Positions 1 to 10,522 of a stretch of DNA of 64,000 nucleotides are shown piece by piece. The notes below the pieces were generated by a model that saw only the letters and a list, made by a program, of their open reading frames with translations, searched no databases and was not told the DNA's origin. Made by a program: the position numbers and the translations under genes. The stretch's first letter is position 1, and each line of letters begins with the position of its first letter. The DNA is taken from assembly GCF_028009165.1 (NCBI RefSeq), contig NC_079241.1, positions 6,448,001 to 6,512,000 on the forward strand. The letters are read 5' to 3'. The stretch comes from Akanthomyces muscarius. Lineage: Eukaryota; Ascomycota; Sordariomycetes; Hypocreales; Cordycipitaceae.

Positions 1-2027
1 CCAACAGCTCCCGCAGCAGCCTGAAGCGCGCCAGCCCCCACGACGGGCACGACGAGCCCGCGGCCGACAAGAAGCCCAAGACCGACGACACCTCCCCCGC
101 CGGCGGCGGCGAGTGGCAGACAGTCAGCCGCTCGTCCAAGAAGCAGAAGAAGCTCCCGCGGCCCGGCAAAAACTACCCCTCCATCACCTTTTCGCCCAAC
201 GCGCGGCTGCAGTCCAAGATTGGCGTCAGCCACCTGCGCGACCTGGTGACGTACATCTTCGCCGACGGCACCGGCCCGCAGTGGTGCGCCGTGACGCACC
301 GCCCAGCCTTTCGCAAGATTGTGGCCGTCATGGTGCCCGGGCTGGAAGAGGCCATGTTCAAGGCCGGCGTGGACCTGGCAAACTTCAACAAGACGCGCGA
401 CGACGACCTGGACACGTCGCCGACCGAAAAGGACAAGCAAAAGCACGCGTCGCCAGACGACTACTACCCGCGGCCGCTGGAAAAGGAACACCTGCCCGAG
501 GCGCTGCGGCCGTTTGCCGACATGTTCCCCCACCTGTGGCCGGTCAAGACGCCCGGCGACGACCGCCACGGCAAGATGCACTCGCCGATGGCGGCGTTCC
601 TCAGCACGCCCGCGCCCAAGGACAAGTCGAAGCCCGGCGTCAAGCCCGCGCGCGAGCCCGCGGGCTGGAAGAATGAGCGCACGCGCATCACCGAGTACCT
701 GGCCTCGGCGTCTGAGCTCGCCGAGAACGGGTACCTCGTGCACCCCGCGATGCTGCCCGAGGGCGCCGCGGCGCGGGACTCGTTTGCCCTGCCGGCGGGG
801 TGGGTGCGCACCGCGGCCGAGAGCATGGACGACGGGGTCGTGCCCGAGGCCGACGTGCCGCAGGGCAGCGTGACGGCCGGGAGGACGGTGCTGGCGCTCG
901 ACTGCGAAATGTGCCTGACGGGCGAGAACGAGTTTGCGCTCACGCGCATCAGCATCGTCGACTGGGCCGGCGACGTGGTCCTCGACGAGCTCGTCCGGCC
1001 CGACAAGCCCATCACCGACTACCTCACGCGCTTCTCGGGCATCACCGAGGAGATGCTCGCGCCCGTCACCACCACGCTCGCCGACATCCAGGCCCGCCTC
1101 CTCGCGCTCCTCACCCCGCACACCATCCTCGTCGGGCACTCGCTCGAGTCCGACACCAAGGCGATGCAGCTCACGCACCCCTTCATCGTCGACACCTCGC
1201 TCCTCTTCCCACACCCGCGCGGCCCGCCGCTCAAGTCGTCGCTCAAGTGGCTCGCGGAAAAGTACCTCTCGCGCAGCATCCAAAAGGGCGGCGCCGCGGG
1301 CCACAACTCGGTCGAGGACGCCCGCACGTGCCTCGACCTCGTCAAGCAGAAGTGCGAAAAGGGCAAGGGCTGGGGCACGTCGGACGCCAGCCAGGGCGAG
1401 AACCTCTTCCGCCGGCTCGCGCGCGCCGGCACCGCGTACAAGGCCCAGGGCGGCGACGCGGCCCTCGGCGGCGTCGAGGTCGGCAAGACGAGCGCCGCCG
1501 TCGACTGGGGCGACCCGGGCAAGGGCTACGGCGGCGGCGCCACGGTGCGCTTCGGCTGCGCGTCCGACGAGGACGTCGTCGCCGCCGTCCTGCGCTGCGT
1601 CAACGGCGACGCCGACGGCGGCGAGGTCCGCGGCGGCGGCGTCGACTTCACCTGGGCGCGCTTCCGCGAGCTCGAGGCCCGGCAGGGCTGGTGGAACACG
1701 AACCGCACCGCGGCCAGCGGCGACGGCGGGCCGCCAGAGGACGCCGAGGAGAGCGTGGAGAGCTGCGTGCGGCGGCTGACCGAGCGCATCCAGCGCATCT
1801 ACGACGCGCTGCCGGCGTGCACCGCCCTCGTCCTGTACAGCGGATCCGGCGACCCGCGGCGCATGGCCGCGCTGCAGGCCGCCCAGACGCAGTGGCGCAA
1901 GGAGTACAACACGCCTGGCCGCAAGTGGGACGAGCTGAGCGTGCAGTGGACCGACGTCGAGGAGCAGGCGCTAAAGCGGGCGGCGCAAAAGGCGCGGTCC
2001 GGCATCGGCTTCATCACGGTCAAGTAG
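1..2027 (+). CDS. REX1: REX1/RNH70-type 3'-5' RNA exonuclease, 5' end outside the window
   Basis: The reading frame is open from base 3 and ends at TAG 2025-2027, giving 674 visible residues; the true start lies upstream. The protein begins with a Lys/Ser-rich, probably disordered stretch (KKQKK near residue 48). A DEDDh exonuclease domain spans about residues 297-450. Its catalytic set is visible: ALDCEMC (D300, E302), VGHSLESD (D384) and HNSVEDA (H434, D439). A roughly 200-residue C-terminal extension follows. Known for the family: yeast Rex1 trims 3' ends of 5S rRNA, tRNA precursors and other small RNAs in the nucleus. The exonuclease domain in the second half of a long protein fits REX1 better than the shorter REX3 or REX4. 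Third positions are strongly GC. No intron is seen in the visible part. The gene converges on its neighbour at 2655. Paralogue assignment is inference; the exonuclease call is firm. Confidence 0.85.
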   Translation, partial: NSSRSSLKRASPHDGHDEPAADKKPKTDDTSPAGGGEWQTVSRSSKKQKKLPRPGKNYPSITFSPNARLQSKIGVSHLRDLVTYIFADGTGPQWCAVTHRPAFRKIVAVMVPGLEEAMFKAGVDLANFNKTRDDDLDTSPTEKDKQKHASPDDYYPRPLEKEHLPEALRPFADMFPHLWPVKTPGDDRHGKMHSPMAAFLSTPAPKDKSKPGVKPAREPAGWKNERTRITEYLASASELAENGYLVHPAMLPEGAAARDSFALPAGWVRTAAESMDDGVVPEADVPQGSVTAGRTVLALDCEMCLTGENEFALTRISIVDWAGDVVLDELVRPDKPITDYLTRFSGITEEMLAPVTTTLADIQARLLALLTPHTILVGHSLESDTKAMQLTHPFIVDTSLLFPHPRGPPLKSSLKWLAEKYLSRSIQKGGAAGHNSVEDARTCLDLVKQKCEKGKGWGTSDASQGENLFRRLARAGTAYKAQGGDAALGGVEVGKTSAAVDWGDPGKGYGGGATVRFGCASDEDVVAAVLRCVNGDADGGEVRGGGVDFTWARFRELEARQGWWNTNRTAASGDGGPPEDAEESVESCVRRLTERIQRIYDALPACTALVLYSGSGDPRRMAALQAAQTQWRKEYNTPGRKWDELSVQWTDVEEQALKRAAQKARSGIGFITVK

Positions 2028-2654
2028 AGAGGGCGAGGCGGGAGCAGGGTGGTTTACTGGTGGTGGTGGTGGTGGTGGACGAGGCAGAAGACGAAGGGAC
2101 ATGCACATGCAGTGGGACATTGGAATATTTGGCACATCATAAGACTTGCACGTAACGAAGAAGAAGAAGAAGAAGCCATGGCTAGGTTTTTGCATGGATG
2201 GATATACCATGGGCGCGGTATTGTGTTTTCAGTAAATAGCATACACACGGGTTCACGAGAAGAAGAAACAAACATGGGTTCAAGTTGTTGTTGTTTTTCA
2301 TGGTCATGACCAGTCTAGCTAGGCCCAAGGCCGTACTTGATAATTAATATCAAACCAAATACTATATGTATTATCTTAATTTGCATCTGTCTCTTCCCCC
2401 AGAGAGCAATTATCCACACGTCCAAATATCCCAGTAGAAAAAACAAATGTACATTTTGTAAAACAAGCATGTCGCTAAAATTCAAAAAGAAAAAAGACAA
2501 AATGAGATACGCAAAACAGGCCCCTCTCCATATTAGCTCCAATCTATTGGTGCATATGCATGCTTTTAATGTCCGTTTGTGTGTGTATATTTCCAAGAAA
2601 ACCGTCCATCATGCGATGGTAAAAAGGAAAGACATTAGGATGTGGCAGGCAGGT
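2028..2654. other. Convergent 3' spacer with two microsatellites
   Basis: AT-rich spacer between the 3' ends of the exonuclease gene (+) and the TRP-like gene (-). It holds seven TGG units at 2058-2078 and a GAA run from about 2157 to 2174, then AT-rich sequence likely to contain the poly(A) regions of both genes. No supported coding sequence. Confidence 0.6.
2058..2078. repeat. (TGG)7 microsatellite
   Basis: Seven uninterrupted TGG units, 31 bases after the stop codon of the exonuclease gene and so probably in its 3' UTR. Confidence 0.95.
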
Positions 2655-5600
2655 TTATCTGTGCATCTTGGGCACGCCATTCTCATCCACAAGCTCGGCA
2701 GAGCTGCTGTGTAGCCCACCACGAGGGTGCTGGGGATCTACTCTGCTAATCGAGTGCTGCGACACCATGCCATAGCTGACGGGTCGGTCGCCCAAGTCGA
2801 CATTGGTAAAATCATTGGGCATTTCCATCGAGGACATGGACGATAGTCGCTTCTGCGATTTGGTGCGCTCAAACGGCAGACTAGGCAGCTTGGGCGGGTC
2901 AATCGAGAGCGAGCTGGTGTGCTTGTGAGCCCAGTCGTCTCTGTTGTGCGATGACCCGGCATCTTGCGAGTCCACAACGCTGAGAGACGGCATGTGGCGG
3001 TGCGACAAGTTGGCAGAGTCCCGTTTCGAGCTCTTGCGAGGAATGTCGGGTGCGTCGTAGTAGGTGGAGCGCTGAGCATCGTCCTCATCGTCACTCGTTA
3101 CGAGGCTAACAGGTCCCGACCTGCCAGGTTCATGTGCTTCTTCATCATCCGAGTCGTGAGCCTCTCCTGACGTGTTGAGCAGCGCTGTGGTGGGTTTCGG
3201 CGCGCGGTTTGGTTGCAGGTTGTCATCCTCGTCTTCATCATCGATAGGGCCATTTCTCAAAACACCGAGAGCAACAGGAATACCCTCGGGTGGCGTCTCA
3301 TCGCCAAACCCGGCGTTGCGGGCCATGGCGGGCGGCATCCTCGAGCTGCGAACAACTTCGAATCCCTTGCTCTTGTCTTTGCTCTTGCCGCCCATGATGT
3401 CGCGGAACCAGCCCGTAGCAGTGGCAATAGGGCCTGTAGGATCGGCCGGTCCAGTGCCAAGCTTGCGGCCGAGGCCATCAGAGTTGAGCGCCGGCCCACG
3501 TACACCATAGTAGAAGTCAACTTCACGCGTCGAGTAATCCGGTCTGTTTGGCACAGCATTCAGAGCCGCATTGGCGGTGCCTGGTTGGCCCAGCCCGGCT
3601 CCAGGTGCTACAGGCGTGGCCCCGCGCGAAATGTCAGCCGCAATGTCGCCAGGCTCACCTGACTGGCCGGGCGGCTGCAAATGGCCAGGCTGATCAGGGG
3701 AGAATTGTCCCGAGGTCGTCTCTTGCGGCGAGTTCTCATTGGTTGACCGACGTCGGCGAGGTGGTCGGTAATACGGGTCAGCGGTCTCTAGAGCAGCCAG
3801 GGTCGGTGCATGGCCCATAGAGGCGTGACTAGGTCGGGCGGCGGTATTGGGGGAGGCGAGGAAAGAAAAGGTGCTCGCCTCGCCAGGCGTTCCAGGTAGA
3901 TACGAGGCTGGGCTATCTGCAGTCCGGTGTGCGTTGGAGTAGACGTCGATGCCATCGAGAACGGAGCTGCTGCGGTGCTGGTTTGCAGCCATAATGGTAC
4001 CAAGGCTTCCTCCTGAGCTGCTTCGGACTCTTCCATTGGCCGGCATATATCCTGCGCGGTTCGCCTTTTCAGTATCAATCATGGCCGCAGTTGAGAGCTG
4101 GCTAGTTCTCGAAGGAATGGGGCGATGGGATTCGCGCTTGTTGAGCTGTCTCACGCCAAAAATCTTGGACAGCCCTCCTCTGGTGGAGCCAACAGTGCTG
4201 TCCCGGCCAGCACCCATCATGCGTGCAACAACCTCGAGAATCGTCTGCAAGGCACTCACTAGAAACCCGAAAATGAGGACACAGGCGTGCACGATGAGAA
4301 TGGCATAGCCGATCCAGCCCTTGGGTCCTTCGGTGACACCAAGACCAGGCACAAAGGCGACCATGAGCAGGATCGTAACGAGTCGTAGGCAGGAAAAGAC
4401 GGTGTGGTAGGCGTTCATCGATGTGGGCGACTGGAAGGGTTTCACAGCGTTGAGAGTAAAGATCTGAATGACTTCGCATATAGCCAGAATGACAATCTGG
4501 GCCAAGCCGCTCGGCTGAACGGCACCGATGGCCAGACCACGGCAAAACTGCAACACAAGCGGGATAAAAGCAAACGTTGCGGACTCGTCAGAGTATGTAT
4601 TGTATAGAGGACCGAAGCGCAGCACAATAGGCAAATCGTCGAACAGAACAGACTTGGGTCTCGTAGTGACAATCAAATACAGCAAGTAGGCAGCAAAGGC
4701 AACCAGAACAATCAAGGTAGCACAGGCCAGGACAACGCAGTAGACTGGGGCGGAACTAGCAATGACGAGCTGGTAAGCAGAGAATGCGACAATGGGCATG
4801 AGCATGTAGTTGTAGAGAATGCGCACGACGTTGCCGATGGAAAAGGGGACGTTCTTGGCGCGCAGATCCTCCTCTGCGGTCTTGGTGGACCGACGGTAGA
4901 TCCACTGGATGAGGAAGCCAAGCTGGACAACGACAAAGGCGGCGAGGATGATGACACAAAGCCAGACCATCATGCCGGCCCAGATGTCCTGGTCGTCGGC
5001 CATTCCGACGAGCTGTCCCATGTGCTGCAGGCCGTATTTGTTGCCAATGTCTGTTACGTAGATGCCGTCGACAACATTGCGCCAGCCAGGCTTGTCCGTG
5101 ACGAAGCTCTCATTGAACATGATGGTTGACCAAGCTGCCTGGCTGACGATGGGTTGGTAGAAGCCAGGGTAGCCGATGCTGAGGGCACCGGTCAGGACGA
5201 CGAACTGGATGTACTGCAGGCAGTCACCAAAACCTGGAGTGACGAGTCTCAACTGATCGGCATCGCGACCATAGTTGGAAGACCATTGAAAGATGTCTGT
5301 AGACCCCCATGGACTAAAATTGCCGGCAAAAATGACGGCGATTCCGCAGATGATAAGGATAACGAGGGGCAGGAACTTGACGACGTCGCTATTCGATCCG
5401 AGATCCGGAGTGATGATGGAAGAGATGCAGCCAATGTTGGTGGCAGCCTCGTCGCCGTATAGCATAAGAAGCGTAGAAGAAAAGGAGGAGAATGAGTATG
5501 AGGAGCCAAAGTCGTGAGTCAGGTTCATGGAAGAAAATGAGGAGAGGCTGTTTGGGAGAGGAGTGAGGCCATTGGGAAAGTCAACTGGCGATGTGTTGAA

Positions 5601-6209
5601 GTTAGGCCCCAAAGGGCACACGCCGCCGTTGAGGGCCTGTGTGCAGAAGTTGACACGCTCGTTGACGGGCCGGTAGGTGAGGACGTTTACTCTGCGGATC
5701 AAGGTCGTGGCGTTGGGCTGCGCGGCGTTGGGGTTCGGTGTCTGAACAATCTTGCCGTTTGTATTGGAGTCGTCTTTCCAGTACAGACGGTTGGGGTCCT
5801 CCTGGAGCGAAGGCGGAGGATTCGCCGGGTCCTGGGAGCCCGTGACATTGCCCCATACAATGATCTCAAGCATGTGTCTGGGGTCAGTGGTGTCGAATTT
5901 GGCGTCGGCGTAGACAGGTTGCCATTGCAGCTTTTTGGCGGCGATGTACTTTTCGTCGAGACAGTTGGTAAAGGGGATGCGGACGGCCGAGACGGGGACG
6001 GCAGCCAGCAAGAGGGCCAGCAAGGCATAGAGGAGGAAAAGCGGTGTAGATGTGAGGCCGCTGAGAAGCCGCCGCCGCGAGCGGGCGGGACGTGCTGGTT
6101 GTTTGAGGACGAGACGAGGCTCGCGGGCCGTCCGCGTTGAAGTCAATGCCATGGAACCGAGCGACCGACTGTCGGTGCACGGCATGCTGTGTCGTTGCCT
6201 CCGTTGCAT
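2655..6209 (-). CDS. TRP-like / FLC-family polytopic membrane protein
   Basis: A single uninterrupted frame of 1184 residues from ATG 6209-6207. An N-terminal hydrophobic segment (about residues 50-75, after an Arg-rich stretch) acts as signal peptide or anchor. A roughly 250-residue lumenal or extracellular part with spaced cysteines resembles the ML-like TRP_N domain. About eight or nine membrane spans follow (from FLPLVILIICGIAV to ILIVHACVLIFGFLVSAL). The last 430 residues or so are Ser/Pro/Asp-rich and probably disordered in the cytosol. Family knowledge: yeast FLC1-3 and fission-yeast Pkd2 act in FAD transport, Ca2+ signalling and wall integrity. The frame continues to an ATG at 6386, but a TATATATA box at 6324-6331 lies inside that extension, so 6209 (AAAA before ATG) is preferred; 6152 is also possible. 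Ion conduction is not shown by sequence. Confidence 0.85.
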   Translation of the reverse strand: MQRRQRHSMPCTDSRSLGSMALTSTRTAREPRLVLKQPARPARSRRRLLSGLTSTPLFLLYALLALLLAAVPVSAVRIPFTNCLDEKYIAAKKLQWQPVYADAKFDTTDPRHMLEIIVWGNVTGSQDPANPPPSLQEDPNRLYWKDDSNTNGKIVQTPNPNAAQPNATTLIRRVNVLTYRPVNERVNFCTQALNGGVCPLGPNFNTSPVDFPNGLTPLPNSLSSFSSMNLTHDFGSSYSFSSFSSTLLMLYGDEAATNIGCISSIITPDLGSNSDVVKFLPLVILIICGIAVIFAGNFSPWGSTDIFQWSSNYGRDADQLRLVTPGFGDCLQYIQFVVLTGALSIGYPGFYQPIVSQAAWSTIMFNESFVTDKPGWRNVVDGIYVTDIGNKYGLQHMGQLVGMADDQDIWAGMMVWLCVIILAAFVVVQLGFLIQWIYRRSTKTAEEDLRAKNVPFSIGNVVRILYNYMLMPIVAFSAYQLVIASSAPVYCVVLACATLIVLVAFAAYLLYLIVTTRPKSVLFDDLPIVLRFGPLYNTYSDESATFAFIPLVLQFCRGLAIGAVQPSGLAQIVILAICEVIQIFTLNAVKPFQSPTSMNAYHTVFSCLRLVTILLMVAFVPGLGVTEGPKGWIGYAILIVHACVLIFGFLVSALQTILEVVARMMGAGRDSTVGSTRGGLSKIFGVRQLNKRESHRPIPSRTSQLSTAAMIDTEKANRAGYMPANGRVRSSSGGSLGTIMAANQHRSSSVLDGIDVYSNAHRTADSPASYLPGTPGEASTFSFLASPNTAARPSHASMGHAPTLAALETADPYYRPPRRRRSTNENSPQETTSGQFSPDQPGHLQPPGQSGEPGDIAADISRGATPVAPGAGLGQPGTANAALNAVPNRPDYSTREVDFYYGVRGPALNSDGLGRKLGTGPADPTGPIATATGWFRDIMGGKSKDKSKGFEVVRSSRMPPAMARNAGFGDETPPEGIPVALGVLRNGPIDDEDEDDNLQPNRAPKPTTALLNTSGEAHDSDDEEAHEPGRSGPVSLVTSDDEDDAQRSTYYDAPDIPRKSSKRDSANLSHRHMPSLSVVDSQDAGSSHNRDDWAHKHTSSLSIDPPKLPSLPFERTKSQKRLSSMSSMEMPNDFTNVDLGDRPVSYGMVSQHSISRVDPQHPRGGLHSSSAELVDENGVPKMHR

Positions 6210-6323
6210 TTTTACCTTTGGCAGTTCAGACAAAGCATGCCGGCAGGCTGTGCGAGGGCGTGACGGCTGTGACGAGGTTGCGTGGGCGGCACCGGGACCG
6301 GGACGCGGTCTTCGCATCGTCTG

Positions 6324-6331
6324 TATATATA
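6324..6331 (-). promoter_or_regulatory. Candidate TATA box of the TRP-like gene
   Basis: The self-complementary octamer TATATATA lies about 115 bases upstream of the chosen ATG at 6209 and downstream of the longest in-frame ATG at 6386. This favours the shorter start. Sequence-only evidence. Confidence 0.4.
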
Positions 6332-7533
6332 CCGGATGTGGTCGCAAACAAGCCCGGAAACGAGAGCAAATGGGCCGCGGGTGCAATGCCGTGCGAGGGA
6401 ATCACAAAAGGAAGATTGGTGGCTGGGGTCAGAATAGACACATCATCGTCGGGTGTCGATGGGGTGATTCGGTGCACGCAACGGCAATCCGTGTTGAGTT
6501 TTGCAACGGCTGGTAGATTGGGGGAAAAAATAACGGGCGACGGATTCGTAATCGGCCGGAACGATGGCGCAGAGATTCGGAGCGTCGAAGGATAATTAAA
6601 TAAATATATCGGAGAGCGAGAGCGTGGAACAGAAAGAGAATGCCAACGAATGAGGCAAGTGAGAAAAGATGGCGATGGGAAGAGGAAGAGGTGGAAGAGA
6701 TGACTGAGAGCCTCGCGGGGATCAGAAGCTGGGAGCAGCAGCTGAGAGCAGATGGTGGTGGTGGTGAGTGGGCAGAGAGGCAGGCGCAGGCAGGCAGTTG
6801 GGGCGGCCGTGTACTTTTTTTTTTCCCTTGGTGCGACTGAGTGAGAGATCAAGGCGACGCTAGCGGCCGGCCAGTTGGGTTGGCGGGATAAAAAAAAGTT
6901 GGCTGGTGGTGGAGAGGCGGCAAGGCCTGCCTTTTCCTCAGTGGGCAAAGCACACCGAGAAGCCTGCAACTGATGCACTACGGCCGCTGTAGGGCGCCAT
7001 CTTGTGCCGTCCGGCGCCGCTAACAGGGCCCAAAGACACCACAAATGCGCTAACGATCTGCTGGGAATAGCCGGTGGAGGATTCGGGGATGCTAGCCCGC
7101 TAGACCATGCTGGTGCCCGCCGCTGCGTCACCGGGCCAGGTGCGGACAGATATGGATGCTGCAATTCAGGAGATGAATTCCATGCACGTGTTGGCATGGG
7201 TGAGCTTTCTAAAATTGAGAAACGTTGACGATGTTGCTGTTGTGCGAATCGCGCCGACACACATCCATCTACGTCCAGTCACTGCAGATGTCGTCAGGGA
7301 GGGCCGGCACCTCATCTCGCTCGATGCGCTGTACACGGCAATACATACAAGCCCAAGACATGCCACGGCGATGGCTGATGCGTGTTTGTGCTACAATGGC
7401 CTGCTCTACTCAGACAACGAACTCAACCTCCAGTCCCGTTCATCTCTTGTCTGGGGAACATGTCTCTGTCCGTGTGCGACGCAAACATGCTGTGTCTGTA
7501 TCTCCGTAACGTCATCCATCTACATACGTACCT

Positions 7534-7549
7534 AGGTAGGTACCTACCT
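7534..7549. repeat. Perfect 16-bp palindrome AGGTAGGTACCTACCT
   Basis: A member of a short palindromic sequence family seen at several spacers of this window (compare 58805-58820 for an identical copy, and 19874-19889 and 40229-40242 for close variants). CCTAGG immediately overlaps its left edge. Confidence 0.8.
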
Positions 7550-10522
7550 GCCTGAGCCACGAGGCAAGACATCCAATCGCCGTCTTTTCATGAACCAGCA
7601 TCATGGCTCTTTTCACCCCTCGAAAATCCGTTTCGACAAACTACAGACCGTGTCCATCATCGTCACGGAAACTTTTTACTAAATATACACAATAATAACA
7701 GAGACATAGCCCACTGTAAATACAGGGGACCAGCCGCGGCGCCTCCTGTTGCTCTGCTACGCACAGCCTGACGAGGAAGGGCGGGGCCACCCTTTTCAGG
7801 CTCTTGTCCGCTGCAAGCCCACTATAATCTTTGGAATCTGGCAGCTTGTCTTTTTTTCCCGCTCAGCTGCTGCGCCGCAACACCAAGGCCGGGAGAGTGA
7901 GGCTGTGCAAGTCTTCGAGACAAAAAGATGTCGCCATGCCGGCACTCTCAACCCAACGAATGCAATGCCTTGAAGCTCCCCTCCCTTTTTTTTTTGGTGC
8001 AACTTCACCCTCCTTCAGCTCTCTTGTCATTATTCTTCAGCTTCCAGCCGCCCGTCGATTGCATACGCGCCGGCAACTACATGGTGCTAAGATGGCGCTT
8101 TCGTCCTGAAACCTTCCCCGAGTTGCCCGCCACATCGTCGCGCGTCATCCCGCCCTCGGCCGACATGGGTAGCTATTTACCGATTTTGATTATTTTCGGC
8201 AGGATTTCTTTTAGCTCTCCTTGCAGTGTCAAAACATCTAGCCACCCAGAATGGCTTGGTCCCTCCGACAGCCCTAGCCTCCTCCCCAGCCCAAAGTCTT
8301 GATTCCCTACCAGTACACCACTAAGCCACCCCCTAGATGCCCTCCAACCCGTACTCACCAATTCCTTTTTAGCCTCGTCGCATCTCAAGGCAGGATTGGG
8401 TCCCTCTCTTGCAACTCAGCTCGCTGGAATGCTGCGAAATATTTCCCCATCACGGGTATCGCCGCCCGCACAGCCTCGCCACGCGTAAATGAGCCCAGGG
8501 CTGCATTTGACCTTTTTTTTTCTTGCAGCGTGTTCTCGCGTCAGGCCACCCTTGCATATGACCTGCTTCTCATATCAACGGCGTTTTATATCTCCTCAAG
8601 CGTCGCTAGCTTGTGATGTTCGTGCCGTCGCCGTTCCGAAGAAAAGTATTCTATCGCTGTCACGCACATAAGACTCAACGTCTTTCAATATACAGATACA
8701 GCACGCAGAAAACTCCAGAACAGTTGAAAAATCTATAAATAACAGGCGACAACAGCGCCCTGTCGACTTCGTCCAGCGCCACGTCGCGCCATGCTCTCCA
8801 CTTCCAGCTTTGCTGGCGAAGGTAGCCCACTGCTGGATACGAGACTGGGCACCCGCTAATGCACGGCATCGCCGCTACTTTCGCAGAGCCGAGAAACGCG
8901 TCGAAGATGCTAGCAAAAGGAGTCTCGCGTGTGATGTCTGTCGGGCTCGCGGTCGCTGTCATACAAGCATCAATAGATGTTGCTTGGCTTCAGTGGCGTA
9001 GTCTGAAGCTGCAGGTCGTGTTCTCCTTTCGACATGTTCCGGTCTAGTAGATGGTGATTTCACGTATATAAGCGGCCATCAGCAGAATCGCTCCCCCCCC
9101 AAGCTATTCGCACATGGATCAGTGTTAGTTCTGACCGATCGGCGTGTAAGCAACGCCGATTTCATCTACACGAGCCTGGCGGCTACAAGCCACTGACAGC
9201 TCGGCTCATACTCTATTCGGTATTCCGTTATTGTGAACTGATAGAAAATGGGCTGTTGGTTATAGAGCATGTGTAGTCTAGCCGACGCCCATCTTGGCCA
9301 AGACGGGGCGCGTTGATCAAGCCAAGCTTTTAGCCAAGCCTCGAGCTAGGAGAAGTGCAAAATTTCTGTAATTTACACACTGATTGTAATGTATGCGATG
9401 CTTTACATGCCCATTGGCGCCTCATTCATGCTCCTTCACTCTCAACCTTTTCCCGCTGTGATGTCGCGCCAACAGCTGCAACCATGGGCTCCTCTCGCCC
9501 GAACAGCCTCAGTGTGAAACGAACCACCCACAACACCAGTTCCCCGACCAGCGTCGAGACGTCATCTGAGGCTGTGGACCTGCTGCCATTTCTGCCCGTG
9601 GCCCTCATGCATCGCGCTAGGTTGTTGGTCGCGCTTCCGCCGTGCTCCGTGCATCCCGGGCCCCGCTGCAGACAACCACAGAATAAAGTTCCGAGATCAT
9701 TACCGGAATCTCTTTGTCTTCTTTTCTCTCTCTGGGTCCATATCTTACATGGCAGACAAGGTCAAGGTTCTGACAAAGCTCAGAACGCTTTCGATATGTC
9801 ACCAGGAAGCAGACCTGCTGGACCCGGTCCCCTCACCCTCAAAGCATTGCACACTTTGATCGGGGCAGTTTTCGGAAGCACTTTCAAGTGCAGTTTCATG
9901 ATATTGACAGACGCGCATCATGGCAAGCAGAAAACGTCCGCTTCTCAACAGTGTGTGCAGAATCAAGGATTTGGTTCAGAACATGGCAATGACAGGTATA
10001 CACTACAACGTCAAGATGGCCAACCCGCCGCAAATTAATTTCAAAAGCAGTTTCAGTGTTGTCCTATTCCCAAACGAGCAGCATCAGTTTTCGCAGTGTT
10101 AGCTCTGGCGTCGTTGTCTTGCTGCTGCCCAAAAATAAGGGCCAACCAGAGCAGGGTTTGACGATGGTCCCCCAAGAATCGACAACTTGAAAAGCAGTAC
10201 AAAGAGATAGCACCACGTTTCTTGTAGATGAAACGAACACGACTCAGATGCTGCTCTGCCTTCTCTAGCCGCCCAGCGAAATCGGGACGGCCCTGCTCGG
10301 GCGATCCCTAGCGTGCTGCAGCTTGCCACCCTTTGCAATTTTGCCACACTTCTGGGCAGAGTTTTTACGGGTGTGTGTTCATGTCTTTATGATGATTCAA
10401 AAAGCTGATTTTTTTTTCGGAATTATTATTTCTAGCTATGAATACGTGTCCCACCCAAATACACCACATTCACACCCCATAGCAAACAAAAGCTCCGATG
10501 TTACTTACACGTTCCTCTCCCC

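Larger units (their letters stand above)
6210..10522. other. Gene-poor spacer, 4.3 kb
   Basis: This lies between the 5' end of the TRP-like gene and the 3' end of the MutL-family gene. The first kilobase is probably promoter and leader of the TRP-like gene. The open frames on either strand are short or low-complexity, with no recognisable domains and no spliceable chain of exons that I could find. Visible structure: a perfect AGGTAGGTACCTACCT palindrome at 7534-7549, a hairpin at 9138-9160 (ATCGGCGT, 7-nt loop, ACGCCGAT) and the palindrome TCTTGGCCAAGA at 9292-9303. Confidence 0.55.

Noticed and set aside
6226..7260. 344-residue minus-strand frame upstream of the TRP-like gene
   Set aside because: Ser/Pro-rich, with no domain, and located in the probable promoter and leader of the TRP-like gene.
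9355..10038. 227-residue plus-strand frame downstream of the MutL-family gene
   Set aside because: No domain or periodicity; composition is like random spacer sequence.
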